NCBI GenBank assembly: GCA_022782405.1
Contig: JALFNK010000010.1
Coordinates: 78,070-142,069 of the forward strand
Source: Alistipes sp.
GTDB lineage: Bacteria; Bacteroidota; Bacteroidia; Bacteroidales; Rikenellaceae
Direction of reading: 5' to 3'
Length of the DNA: 64,000 bases
In this document: one piece after another, positions 1 through 8,086 of the stretch
How the letters are laid out: every line of letters begins with the position of its first letter
How positions within the stretch are numbered: position 1 is the first letter of the stretch
Translations under genes and position numbers: made by a program
The notes under the pieces: model-generated
Database searches by the model: none
Seen by the model: the letters and a program-made list of their open reading frames with translations, nothing else
Told to the model about the DNA's origin: nothing

Positions 1-200
1 ACCACGGCCTCCTCATCGACGATGCCCGAACGGATGGCCCCGTGGTCGAGGGCGTAGAGCGTTACGGCGCGGTACATGGCGCCCGTGTCGATGAAGATGT
101 AGCCCAGGCGTGCGGCGATGGCCTTGGCGAAGGTGCTCTTGCCGCACGACGAGAAGCCGTCGATGGCGATTATGATCTTTTTCGAGTTAGTGTCCGACAT
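1..200 (-). CDS. cmk: Cytidylate kinase, partial (N-terminal part)
   Basis: The reading frame starts at 200 and runs off the left edge, so only about 66 N-terminal residues are visible. It opens with a P-loop, GFSSCGKST at residues 15-23, followed by [17 protein letters not shown], the typical CMP-kinase segment that recognises the nucleotide base. The family phosphorylates CMP and dCMP with ATP in the cytoplasm. The start overlaps the 3' end of the upstream LysE-type gene by 14 bases on the same strand, so the two are probably co-transcribed and translationally coupled. Confidence 0.9.
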   Translation of the reverse strand, partial: MSDTNSKKIIIAIDGFSSCGKSTFAKAIAARLGYIFIDTGAMYRAVTLYALDHGAIRSGIVDEEAV

Positions 201-864
201 TGGGGAAGATGGAAAAAAAGGTGGATAATATGGTGTAGATGCCGAGGATGCCGATCACAAGCCCCGCGACATGGTTGATCGTCAGCATGTGGCGCGGGCG
301 GAAGCGGCGGCGGAAGAGGCTGATGACCGAAGCCAGCAGGGTCCACCAGACCGAGGCCCCGGCGAAGAAGCCGGCAATGACGAACACCGCGCGCACGAAG
401 CCGCCGATGCCCGTTCCGGCCACCTCGCCGCTCGAGATCTTGAAGACGGCGAAGAAGGCGAGAATGTAGGGGATGACCATGATGAAGTTGGCGATCGTCA
501 GCCCGAAGATCGAGGCGAAGTCCTGCCACAGGGAGCTCTTTCCGGCGCGGTTGCGGCGGATTTGCGGCACGGGATTCTGCGTGAAGATGTAGACGCCGAC
601 GATCACCACGAAGATGCCGCCGATGACGCGCAGCAGCGTGTTGTACTGCTCGATCTGCGTCTGGAGCATCGAGTAGAAGAAGAGGGCCGCCATGGCCATG
701 AACGTATCGGCGCAGGCCACGCCGATGCCCGAGACGATGCCCGAGCGCCGGCTCTTCGAGAGCGTCCGCTGGATGCAGAGCACCGCCACGGGGCCGACCG
801 TGATCGACGCCGCGACACCCACGCAGAACCCGCGGATGAGGTCGTTCAGAATTCCGAGTGTCAT
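187..864 (-). CDS. LysE/RhtB-family amino-acid exporter
   Basis: 225-residue integral membrane protein with about six hydrophobic segments. The N-terminal segment reads [20 protein letters not shown], matching the LysE-family signature in which a GP pair follows the first helix; a second signature-like stretch is [20 protein letters not shown]. The family exports amino acids or small metabolites from the cytoplasm; the substrate here cannot be read from sequence. I place the start at 864 (MTLGILND) rather than at an upstream codon at 924, because a perfect promoter lies at 894-925. It overlaps cmk by 14 bases. Confidence 0.8.
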   Translation of the reverse strand: MTLGILNDLIRGFCVGVAASITVGPVAVLCIQRTLSKSRRSGIVSGIGVACADTFMAMAALFFYSMLQTQIEQYNTLLRVIGGIFVVIVGVYIFTQNPVPQIRRNRAGKSSLWQDFASIFGLTIANFIMVIPYILAFFAVFKISSGEVAGTGIGGFVRAVFVIAGFFAGASVWWTLLASVISLFRRRFRPRHMLTINHVAGLVIGILGIYTILSTFFSIFPNVGH

Positions 865-893
865 GAATGTTCGTCCAATCGGTTTTTCGCGAA

Positions 894-925
894 CAAAGAT
901 AATACAACCCGTGCGCAGAAACAAA
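894..925 (-). promoter_or_regulatory. Bacteroidetes-type promoter for the LysE/cmk pair
   Basis: On the minus strand a TTTG box (922-925) and a TATCTTTG box (894-901) are separated by exactly 20 bases. This matches the phylum consensus TTTG-N19/20-TAnnTTTG. The predicted transcript starts about 25 bases before the LysE start codon. Confidence 0.75.
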
Positions 926-1155
926 TTTTTGTTTTTCGGGCGGCAGTCGGCGGATGCGGTCGGGCGAGGGGTATGGAGGGCGACCGGCTGCGTGCGGCCG
1001 TGCGGGAGGTGGTCCGCCGGGTGCGGCCGGGCAAAATGCGGCCCGTGTTCCGATCGGTCCGCAAGGGGTGCCCGTTCCGTCGCGGGGGTGCGATTTGTTG
1101 ATAAAATATCGAAAACTTTGCCCCGGGGCGGGGCATAGCGGATTCCGAAAGACCC
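926..1155. other. GC-rich intergenic stretch without a recognised gene
   Basis: Together with the flanking promoter elements this forms the 316-base divergent spacer between the LysE-type gene and the DUF3467 gene. I see no convincing coding sequence, RNA gene or repeat in it. The reading frames through it carry no family motifs and look like high-GC shadows. Confidence 0.5.
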
Positions 1156-1163
1156 TATTTTTG
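1156..1163 (+). promoter_or_regulatory. -7 promoter element of the DUF3467 gene
   Basis: TATTTTTG fits TAnnTTTG and lies 17 bases before the ATG at 1181. No clear TTTG box is present at the usual distance upstream, so this is a half-site call. Confidence 0.5.
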
Positions 1164-1180
1164 TAAAAACAACGTTTGCT

Positions 1181-1486
1181 ATGGCAGAGACGACCCCTTT
1201 CGGAATCGACCTCGAGTTGGATGAGACCGTGGCCCAGGGCCACTACTCGAATCTGGCGATCATTTCGCACTCCTCGTCGGAATTTATCCTCGACTTCGCG
1301 GCGGTGCTTCCGGGCGTGCAGAAGGCGCGTGTGAAGAGCCGCATCATCCTCACGCCCGAGCATGCGAAACGGCTGCTGCGGTCGTTGCAGGAGAATATCG
1401 TGCGCTACGAGAGCAGCATGGGCAAGATCGAGATTCCCGTACCTTCGGGAACGCCCGATTCGGGCCCCAAGATGGGGCAGGCATAA
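1181..1486 (+). CDS. DUF3467 domain-containing protein
   Basis: 101-residue cytoplasmic protein without signal peptide or membrane segment. The stretch GHYSNLAIISHSSSEFILDF followed by RIILTPEHAKRLLRSLQENI is characteristic of the small DUF3467 family common in Bacteroidetes. The biochemical function of the family is not known to me. It is monocistronic: its own -7 element lies 17 bases upstream, and an inverted repeat 28 bases after the stop may serve as a terminator. Confidence 0.85.
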   Translation: MAETTPFGIDLELDETVAQGHYSNLAIISHSSSEFILDFAAVLPGVQKARVKSRIILTPEHAKRLLRSLQENIVRYESSMGKIEIPVPSGTPDSGPKMGQA

Positions 1487-1513
1487 CGGACAGCCGGAGG
1501 AGACACAATCAAC

Positions 1514-1551
1514 GACAACACCCGACAACCATATGGCTGTCGGGTGTTGTC
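1514..1551. terminator. Inverted repeat between converging genes
   Basis: A perfect 14-base stem (1514-1527 with 1538-1551) flanks a 10-base loop. It lies between the DUF3467 gene (plus) and the end of the minus-strand fimbrial operon, so it could end transcription from both sides. There is no long T-run on either strand, which lowers confidence in intrinsic termination. Confidence 0.55.
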
Positions 1552-1583
1552 CATTATGCCATTCTTTCGGAATGTCTTATTGC

Positions 1584-4331
1584 TTATTTTTCCCGGACGG
1601 GACGGACTGCAATCGCATAAGATCGACGACTAGCTGCATACGGTTCTATTCCTGTAGTGAGAAAATATGACGTATAACCATGAGCAGTATCGAATGGAAT
1701 AGCCGTCCAACTATATGCAATTTTTCCACCGTAATAAATTTGGCCTGTCGAAAGATGTCTACATCCTATTGCAGGGAAAAAGATAACACCTCCTTGTGTA
1801 TCGTATTGTCCGGCACCATTCATCTTATTACAATAGAACAGCCATCCCAAGTTGGTGGCAATATCAGTAAAAGACGTATAAGGAGAGTTATATCTGGAGC
1901 CAAAATAATTACCGTAAACAGCTTCCCCATTATAAGTCACCCCCGTAAATACATTAGTTGTTGGGAGATGATAACCCACAGGAGAGGGATCATAAATAGT
2001 TTTAATAACTACATTGTCATTAGCAGTTGTAGTCGTATTATCTGCACTCCATAGATTCGTATAATGTGTAGAACACCAGTCTTCTGGTGCCTTCGATCCA
2101 TAGTTGTAAAATAAATTTGGATTTGAGATACTTTTTCCGATAGATACCTGACCCGTTGCGATTTGGAATTTATAATTCGAAGTCGCATAACATGGTTTAT
2201 CTGTCAAGTTGCTGGGATCAATAATGACAGGCAGCATCGGATCTTTCCGCCCCCATTGATAATAAGGAGCATTTCCTCCGATCGCAGAAGAATACCAAAT
2301 TTGAACAACCTCGATAACCTGAGTTTCCTTGGTTTCGGCCTGTGTAAAACGCACCTTGACATTTCTTCCTTCATATGTTGTCGTTTCACCATCACACCAG
2401 CCGATATTAACAGGCATGAAGGTATATTGGACATTCTGATAATTGGTAACGACCTTGTCGCGCTGGGTCTTGGTCGGATCATAGGTCATCTCCACCGTGG
2501 GCTCCAGCCCGGGCACATAGTCGGTAACCCAGATATGCCAGCTCCACATGATCTGATTTGCGGCATTGCGCACGGCGACGATAGCGTTTCCTTGTCGGAT
2601 GGATGCTTGCGGAACCTCGAAGGTCAGGTTATTCCCCGAAAGTGTTACGTTCGTTACCAAATCCTTTTCATCCTGCCAGACCAGCGTAGCGTTGTCGGGC
2701 GTACAGTCCGCATTGTTGTAGATATAAGGGTCTGTAATCGCATTGCCGGTATGGTTGATAAAGTTTTGGAGCACATACGCTCCGCTGGCCGAGGAGGTAT
2801 AGGCGCTCTCGTTGGTCTGTCCGTCCTTGATGGCGTTGCCGTAGACGAGCGGGAGGTAGTATTTCCCCGGAGCGTTGATGACATAGCAGTTGGCCGTGTT
2901 CTCCACCGTCGCGGCCCCCGTGGCATTGGAGAGGTTATAGGGCGTATGTCCTGATGTCGTGTTGATGTCCTGCGCCTGCTGCAGGATGTCGTTGTGCGGG
3001 TTTGAGGTGATTCCGTCCTGTGCCGCAATCGTAACATTGAAGCTCTGTGCCGCGGCTGCGCCGTCTCCGCTCAAGGTGAATCCGGTGATCCACTCGGGCT
3101 GTTCGATCACGCGGTATCCTCCCGCACCGTCGTCCTCGACGAACTCGGCGGTCCAGGGCAGCGGGACGCTCTTGTCGGGGTCTCCCGGGCGCGATACCAC
3201 GCCGCGGCTGTCGACCTTGTAGGTCAGCGTTCCTCCCTCATAGGTAAAGTCGTCGGGCGGCGTTACCGTGAAGGTCGGTGTGATGGAGATGCTCGACGTG
3301 GATATCCGATAGGTAACGGTCTGTCCCTGGGGCCATACCGAATTCCCGATCCCGGCGGTCAGCGTGCGCGACGTTCCGGTCAGCTGGTCGGTGTACGCGA
3401 TCTCGATCGTGGCGCCCTGGGGCAGCGTCTGGGGGATCATCAGGAAGGTCGCCTCGGGGGCCGTGATCTCCACGTCGGGCGTTCCGTCCACATCCTCGGA
3501 GAGCGTCTGGGAGAAGCTCTCCGGTGTCGAGAATCCGCTCCAGGTTCCGGTTCCCATATCGTATACGGCCTTTCCGTAGACATCCTTGAGGGTGATCTTC
3601 GTGATGCGCCCGGCCATCATGTCGTCGCCGACGGAGAAGCGTATGGCCGTGAGGATGTGCGAGAAGTTGAGCGCAGCGCTCTTCTCGGGCGCCGGGGCGC
3701 CGTCCATCTCGGCGGGAGCGGCCGCCACGAGGTCCTGCTGCTGCGCGACATCCGCGGGCGTCGTATAGGTGATCGTCGGAGCTCCCGGGGTCTGTTTCTC
3801 CGAGAGCTGGATTCCGGTTCCGTGGTAGGGTGCATAGGCGAAGAATCGGATCATCCGGCCTTTTCCGGGCCAGTTGTATTCCGAGGCGGTCCATCCCGAA
3901 GCCTTCGTAATTTCGACGTCGTACATATAGTCCGGGGTGAGGTCGTCGCTCCAGGCTCCGGTATAGACGAAAGCCAGCACGCCGAAAGCGTCGTAGAAGG
4001 ATGCGTTGTCGATGCAGGTGCCGCGGGTTACGAGGGTCGAGTCCGGGCGATCGGCGACCGCGGCATGCAGGAAGAGCGAGTCGCCGGGCTGTGTGCCTTC
4101 GAGCAGGAAGATGGTGATCCGTGCGGTCGTGTCGGCCGCGGAGCGGCTCCGGGGCGAAGTCCAGGCTCCGCCCTCATCGACGGAGAAGGCCAGGTGTGCG
4201 GAGCTTCCGCCTCCGATCTGCGCGGTGGGATCCTTCGAGCAGGAGGTGCAGCAGCATGACCATACTGCGGCCATCCCGAGAAGCCGAAAACCGAGAACCC
4301 GTATTTGCGAAAAATTCTTCATTCCATTCAT
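1584..4331 (-). CDS. Fimbrillin-family lipoprotein with C-terminal FISUMP-like domain (putative tip subunit)
   Basis: 915-residue exported protein with a lipoprotein signal (hydrophobic stretch, then cysteines at residues 26-31). Residues about 45-345 look like a fimbrillin (Mfa1/FimA-like) fold, including ALNFSHILTAIRFSV, a motif shared with the other fimbrillins here. A linker with beta-sandwich character follows, with NCYVINAPGKYYLPLVYGNA near residue 480. The last about 290 residues contain DPSPVGYHLPT and end in AIAVRPVREK, as in FISUMP/major-paralogous-type adhesin domains. It is the last gene of the minus-strand fimbrial operon and the largest, which suggests a tip or adhesin role (inference). 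DNA for the C-terminal part, left of about 2455, is clearly AT-richer than the rest. Confidence 0.75.
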   Translation of the reverse strand: MNGMKNFSQIRVLGFRLLGMAAVWSCCCTSCSKDPTAQIGGGSSAHLAFSVDEGGAWTSPRSRSAADTTARITIFLLEGTQPGDSLFLHAAVADRPDSTLVTRGTCIDNASFYDAFGVLAFVYTGAWSDDLTPDYMYDVEITKASGWTASEYNWPGKGRMIRFFAYAPYHGTGIQLSEKQTPGAPTITYTTPADVAQQQDLVAAAPAEMDGAPAPEKSAALNFSHILTAIRFSVGDDMMAGRITKITLKDVYGKAVYDMGTGTWSGFSTPESFSQTLSEDVDGTPDVEITAPEATFLMIPQTLPQGATIEIAYTDQLTGTSRTLTAGIGNSVWPQGQTVTYRISTSSISITPTFTVTPPDDFTYEGGTLTYKVDSRGVVSRPGDPDKSVPLPWTAEFVEDDGAGGYRVIEQPEWITGFTLSGDGAAAAQSFNVTIAAQDGITSNPHNDILQQAQDINTTSGHTPYNLSNATGAATVENTANCYVINAPGKYYLPLVYGNAIKDGQTNESAYTSSASGAYVLQNFINHTGNAITDPYIYNNADCTPDNATLVWQDEKDLVTNVTLSGNNLTFEVPQASIRQGNAIVAVRNAANQIMWSWHIWVTDYVPGLEPTVEMTYDPTKTQRDKVVTNYQNVQYTFMPVNIGWCDGETTTYEGRNVKVRFTQAETKETQVIEVVQIWYSSAIGGNAPYYQWGRKDPMLPVIIDPSNLTDKPCYATSNYKFQIATGQVSIGKSISNPNLFYNYGSKAPEDWCSTHYTNLWSADNTTTTANDNVVIKTIYDPSPVGYHLPTTNVFTGVTYNGEAVYGNYFGSRYNSPYTSFTDIATNLGWLFYCNKMNGAGQYDTQGGVIFFPAIGCRHLSTGQIYYGGKIAYSWTAIPFDTAHGYTSYFLTTGIEPYAASRRSYAIAVRPVREK

Positions 4332-4361
4332 AATTCAAAGGCTCATAGACCTCTTATTCGG

Positions 4362-4414
4362 GTCCGTGCGGGGACATTCCGCACGGACAAAACACCGGGA
4401 TACGTTCCCGGTGT
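4362..4414 (-). terminator. Tandem hairpins after the first fimbrillin (attenuator candidate)
   Basis: On the minus strand the fimbrillin stop is followed by a 9-base stem (4392-4400 with 4406-4414, 5-base loop) with a TTTT run directly after it. A second, 10-base stem (4362-4371 with 4379-4388) comes next. The pair sits between the fimbrillin gene and the tip gene. Partial termination or 3'-end protection here would make fimbrillin message more abundant than tip message (inference). Confidence 0.6.
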
Positions 4415-4420
4415 GTGTCG

Positions 4421-5452
4421 TTACATTTCGACGTCCTCGGCTGCGGCATCCTGCCACTCGTCGACCGTCACCGTAAACTTGATCGGGCTGCCCAGAATAT
4501 CCTCGCCGGGGTTATCGGGATCCTCGGGATCCACCTTGCCGGCGCCGTTCGTGAAGTCCAGCGTATAGACATACTTCTTGCCGGCCTCCCAGTTCGTGTC
4601 GATAGCTACTGCCGCCCAACCGTAGCCGCCGTCCTGTTCGGGGTAGATCTGCGTGCCTTCCTTGGTGGTGATGTTGATCTTCACGGCCAGGTAGGCGCCC
4701 TTCTTCGTATTCGAGGCATCACCTGCAGGGTCCCAGGCCACGAGCTGCTGGGGAATGAGCATGGCGTTGTTGCCGTCGGCGGCCATCAGCGTCGCCGCCG
4801 TACCCGTCAGCGTACGCTCGCTGCCTTCATAGGTAACATCGTAGTTGGCCTTCTCCGCACCCGGCGTCCACTGTGTGGTTCCGAAGTCGAAGGTCGCCTT
4901 CGAAACGGGCTGCGCGATGCGGATGCCCTGCACCTTGTAGATGTAGGTGTTGTTGTCGCTCTTGGCCTTGATCTCGATCTGCGCGAGGCGGTGCGAGAAG
5001 GTCAGCGCCACGCCTGTCGCGGCATTCGTCTTGCTTCCCGTGGCCGTCGCGGTGATGAAGTCCTGCTGGGCGGTGATGTCGCTCGCGGGCGCGTAGTCCG
5101 CCAGCTGTTTCGTGTTCTGGTCGATCGTTACCGTGCCTCCCAGCTCGGCGGCTGTCGGTGCATAGGCGTGGAAGGTCAGCGAGCTGCCGTCCGACGGCCA
5201 GTAGTAGGGATCCGCCGAGGTGAAGAAACTGCCGCTTTTGGTAAACTCCACGTCGGTGAAGTAGTTCGCCTGCGAGGCGTCGAGAGCCGTGACGACGATC
5301 TTCTGGAGGTTATCCGTCGTGGTCTCCGTGGCGCGTGTCAGCGCAGCGCGGAAGTCGATGCCGGGCCCCTTGCCGGCCAAATCGGTCGTCTCGTCCTGCG
5401 AGCAGGCGGTCATCGCCGCTGCCGCAGCAAGAAAAAAGAGGATTCTTTTCAT
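4421..5452 (-). CDS. Fimbrillin family lipoprotein (probable major subunit)
   Basis: 343-residue protein with a short signal peptide and lipobox ending at Cys17 (AMTACSQDE). It carries fimbrillin-family features: TRATETTTDN near the N terminus, a typical site for maturation by an Arg-specific protease; SFTHR/LTFSHRLAQIEIKAK in the middle; and a C terminus ending in KFTVTVDEWQDA. I chose ATG 5452 over an upstream codon because the signal peptide begins there. It lies 51 bases after the DUF5119 gene and is followed by tandem hairpins, consistent with being the most abundant product of the operon. Confidence 0.8.
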   Translation of the reverse strand: MKRILFFLAAAAAMTACSQDETTDLAGKGPGIDFRAALTRATETTTDNLQKIVVTALDASQANYFTDVEFTKSGSFFTSADPYYWPSDGSSLTFHAYAPTAAELGGTVTIDQNTKQLADYAPASDITAQQDFITATATGSKTNAATGVALTFSHRLAQIEIKAKSDNNTYIYKVQGIRIAQPVSKATFDFGTTQWTPGAEKANYDVTYEGSERTLTGTAATLMAADGNNAMLIPQQLVAWDPAGDASNTKKGAYLAVKINITTKEGTQIYPEQDGGYGWAAVAIDTNWEAGKKYVYTLDFTNGAGKVDPEDPDNPGEDILGSPIKFTVTVDEWQDAAAEDVEM

Positions 5453-5503
5453 AATGGGTAAGTATTTGATAAGATGAATGAATTCGTATGACATGTATCG
5501 GGG

Positions 5504-6436
5504 CTACATCTCGATGTCGACTTCCACCTGCTGCCAGTCATCCACAACGGGGTCGAATCCCCCGGCATCGGGCTCCGGAAGCGGAAGCCCCTCGAGACGT
5601 ATGTGGATATTCAGCGGATCTGCGGCTTCGTGCATCTGCGCCGTCACATCGTAGCTGTAGAACCATTTGCTGCCGTCCGTGAGCACGGCATAGACGATCA
5701 GCGTGTGCGAGCCCGCCGTTCCGGGGCAGTGTCCGAACAGATAGAGCGATCCTTCCAGCGTGGTCTCTCCCGTGGCCTGCAGTGCGAAGGGTACCGTCAC
5801 ACGCTCCTCGGAGAGCGTTCCCGTGGCCGCATGCAGACCGCCCGACAACCCCGACAGCGAGGCGCTCAGTCCCGTAACATGCTCCAGGTTCTCGGCACCG
5901 AGAATCTCGACCGTGCAGCGGCTCACCGAAAACTCCGGATACATGCGCAACGTATCGACATCCTCGACCGTAAAGCGCGTACTCCGCGCACTCCACAGTG
6001 CATCCGGGGCTGCGGCCATGCGCTCGTCCGCGGCATCCGGGGCCTGGGGTGCGCCTTCCGAGCGTACGCCCATCGACGAGAGACCCGGAAGCAGCTCCGC
6101 CGTGGGGGTCGTGATCTCGAAGCTTTCCCGCTGGTCCGTGTTGCGGCACTCGATGACCTCCGTGTCGCCGTTCAGCGCAACAGCCATGTAGCCTCCGGGC
6201 TTCACGCGCGCCGTGCCGCCCGCGCATCCCGTAAAGTCGTAGCGGAGTGTCGGGTCTCCCGACTCCGCAAGCAGGTAAAGCGTCATCGACGCCGGAGATG
6301 CATCCGGAGCCTTCGACCAGTCGAAGAGAACCTCCAGCGAGGCCGTGTGCGGATGGTCGTAGCAGAGCTCCTTATGTTCGCAGCTTCCGAGAAGCAGAAG
6401 CCCTGCAAGAATCGGAATGACAGGTTGCCGCTTCAT
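5504..6436 (-). CDS. DUF5119 fimbrial-locus lipoprotein
   Basis: 310-residue lipoprotein (lipobox Cys19, LLLLGSCEHKELCYDH). The C-x5-C-YDH pattern followed by LEVLFDWSKAPDASPASM is typical of DUF5119 proteins, which occur next to fimbrillins in Bacteroidales and resemble Mfa2/FimB anchors. The protein ends in DPVVDDWQQVEVDIEM, close to the end of its plus-strand paralogue. Its start overlaps the DUF3575 gene by four bases (ATGA), and an AAAGGAGG sequence lies six bases upstream of the ATG. An anchoring or length-limiting role is inferred from position. Confidence 0.75.
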   Translation of the reverse strand: MKRQPVIPILAGLLLLGSCEHKELCYDHPHTASLEVLFDWSKAPDASPASMTLYLLAESGDPTLRYDFTGCAGGTARVKPGGYMAVALNGDTEVIECRNTDQRESFEITTPTAELLPGLSSMGVRSEGAPQAPDAADERMAAAPDALWSARSTRFTVEDVDTLRMYPEFSVSRCTVEILGAENLEHVTGLSASLSGLSGGLHAATGTLSEERVTVPFALQATGETTLEGSLYLFGHCPGTAGSHTLIVYAVLTDGSKWFYSYDVTAQMHEAADPLNIHIRLEGLPLPEPDAGGFDPVVDDWQQVEVDIEM

Positions 6437-7797
6437 CGTTTGCCTCCTTTCTTGTCATTGATGTTTTTACGTCCCAGTAACCATACGAGCGAGATCTCGG
6501 CCTTCGTAGGCCCGATCCAGCGGCGTTGCCGCGTCTCTTTCCAGACATAGCATCCGTCCTCGGGGTCGTAGACCTTGTATGTCCCACCGAAGTAGCCTAT
6601 GCCTATCGTGAAGTCCAGATTCAGACGGCGTCCCAGAGGCAGCGAATAGCCGTATTCGAAACCGCCGCCCCAACTCCAGCGATCGCCCAGGTATCCCCGG
6701 CCGCCCGTCTCGAAGTCGTAGGTCGCCATCTGTCCGTAGATGCCCAGATGATGTCCCGCGAAGGGCGAAGCGGAGTCGTCCCGCCCGAAGTATTTGCGCA
6801 GCACGGCCTCGCCGCCGTAGGCCCGCCAGTAGCGGTGCCGGCGGTCGTTGTCCCACCAGGCATACATCCAGTTCCCGCCCAGCGACCAGCCGCGCCCCAG
6901 ATGGAACTCCGCGCCGATGTTGGGAATCAGCGCGGCGTCGTAGAGCAGGTTGGTGCGAAGCGTCATGGAGAACGGATGCGACCCCGAACAGCAGTCCAGA
7001 ACGACCGTGTCGCGACGGGAGACGACGACCGTATCGCGGTGGATGACGACCAGCGTGTCGCGATGCGAGACGACGATCGTGTCGCGCGTTGCCCGGGGTG
7101 CGTTTGCGGACTTTGCGGGCAGCGTGTCTGCAAACAGCACCGGCGCCAGATTCTGCCCCAGAAGGCGGACTTCCACGCACCGCAGGGTCGGGAACATGTG
7201 CTCGGACATGTAGCGCCAGACCTCGCCGCCGGCGAGCAGCTGCAGCTGGCGCTTGCGTCCGTCGACAACCTTGCCTCCGCGGGAGATCCATTCCGGGGTC
7301 TCGCGCAGGATCTTCAGTGCCTCCGTACGGTAGGGCATCTCCGTCGCAGCGACGAGATCCTCCAGCCCGGACCAGTCGATACCTACGGACTCCATCTCGA
7401 TGCGTGCGACCGGAAGCCCCGTTTGCTCTGCAAGATAGCGGCGGATCGTCTCGCCACGGCGGTCCGTAAGCCGGCGTTGTGCCGCCGTATTGCCTTCGGG
7501 AGAGGCTCCCGAGCGGATGCGGATCTGCTGAAGCCGGAAGTTCGGGTCCGTCAGCAGCGCTTGAGAGAGATTGCCGAAGCGCGCCAGATGCCCGCTGTTA
7601 TCGCGGAATTCCGGCTCCAGAGATGAGGAGCCATGGGTAAAATAAGCCCGAACACTCACCGAGTCGGACTTGATTTGTGCATGACCTGTCGCAATACCCA
7701 GAAAGAGCGCGGAGGGTAGCAAAAAACGTTTTAAATGCAGGATAGAACAACTCCTCCATATGTGCGGAAAAATATGGAGGATAGTAGAAAAAGTCAT
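6433..7797 (-). CDS. DUF3575 outer-membrane protein with OmpA-like N-terminal region
   Basis: 454-residue exported protein. Residues about 50-200 contain IRSGASPEGN and RRGETIRRYLAEQTGLP, as in OmpA-like periplasmic domains. Residues about 240-290 form a linker of near-identical eight-residue units (TIVVSHRD, TLVVIHRD, TVVVSRRD). From LRTNLLYDAALIPNIGAEF to the end it is a DUF3575 beta-barrel-like domain. It ends in NDKKGGKR. It is the first gene of the minus-strand fimbrial operon and probably helps assemble or seat the fimbria in the outer membrane (inference). The predicted signal peptide is preceded by an unusually long N-terminal stretch; no later ATG is available. Confidence 0.75.
   Translation of the reverse strand: MTFSTILHIFPHIWRSCSILHLKRFLLPSALFLGIATGHAQIKSDSVSVRAYFTHGSSSLEPEFRDNSGHLARFGNLSQALLTDPNFRLQQIRIRSGASPEGNTAAQRRLTDRRGETIRRYLAEQTGLPVARIEMESVGIDWSGLEDLVAATEMPYRTEALKILRETPEWISRGGKVVDGRKRQLQLLAGGEVWRYMSEHMFPTLRCVEVRLLGQNLAPVLFADTLPAKSANAPRATRDTIVVSHRDTLVVIHRDTVVVSRRDTVVLDCCSGSHPFSMTLRTNLLYDAALIPNIGAEFHLGRGWSLGGNWMYAWWDNDRRHRYWRAYGGEAVLRKYFGRDDSASPFAGHHLGIYGQMATYDFETGGRGYLGDRWSWGGGFEYGYSLPLGRRLNLDFTIGIGYFGGTYKVYDPEDGCYVWKETRQRRWIGPTKAEISLVWLLGRKNINDKKGGKR
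6443..6450 (-). promoter_or_regulatory. Strong Shine-Dalgarno sequence before DUF5119 gene
   Basis: AAAGGAGG on the minus strand lies six bases before the ATG at 6436, inside the last codons of the DUF3575 gene. Such sequences are rare in this phylum. The plus-strand paralogue has the same arrangement. Confidence 0.6.
7001..7088. repeat. 24-base in-frame tandem repeat in DUF3575 gene
   Basis: About 3.7 copies of a 24-base unit (starting at 7001, 7025, 7049 and 7073) encode eight-residue T-x-V-V-x-(H/R)-R-D repeats. Copy-number change would keep the reading frame and alter only linker length. Confidence 0.8.
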
Positions 7798-8086
7798 CTT
7801 ATCTTATTGGTTTTGTTCGACTTGCGTTAACGATTCATGACCGGTTTAAGGTGAAATATTAAAGTTCAATTGTTGGTTTTCTTCAGCAAAGATAACGCTC
7901 TTTTAAATATTAAAAAATAAAAACATGCAATTTTTTATTTTTCAGCCAATTTTATCCCTTGGAATATTTACAAATACCGACAAAAAAGCCTCGTTTTATC
8001 GTGTATCCGCAATAAACCAACGATTTTTCGGAAGGATGGGCGGTAGACGGCCATCTGACCGGGAATCGGAAGAACCTACTAACTTT
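7798..8086. promoter_or_regulatory. Divergent control region of the two fimbrial operons
   Basis: This 289-base AT-rich spacer separates the two DUF3575 genes. On the minus strand TATCTTTG (7887-7894) fits the -7 consensus and is preceded by an AT tract instead of a clear TTTG box. On the plus strand I find no perfect TAnnTTTG; the nearest is TAACTTTA, which overlaps the ATG at 8087. An imperfect inverted repeat flanks the minus-strand promoter. No gene is evident within the spacer. Confidence 0.55.
7868..8025. repeat. Imperfect 12-base inverted repeat flanking a promoter
   Basis: AATTGTTGGTTT at 7868-7879 and AAACCAACGATT at 8014-8025 are inverted copies with 11 of 12 matches, 134 bases apart. 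They enclose the only good -7 element of the spacer. A chance match of this quality in an AT-rich spacer is not negligible. Confidence 0.4.
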
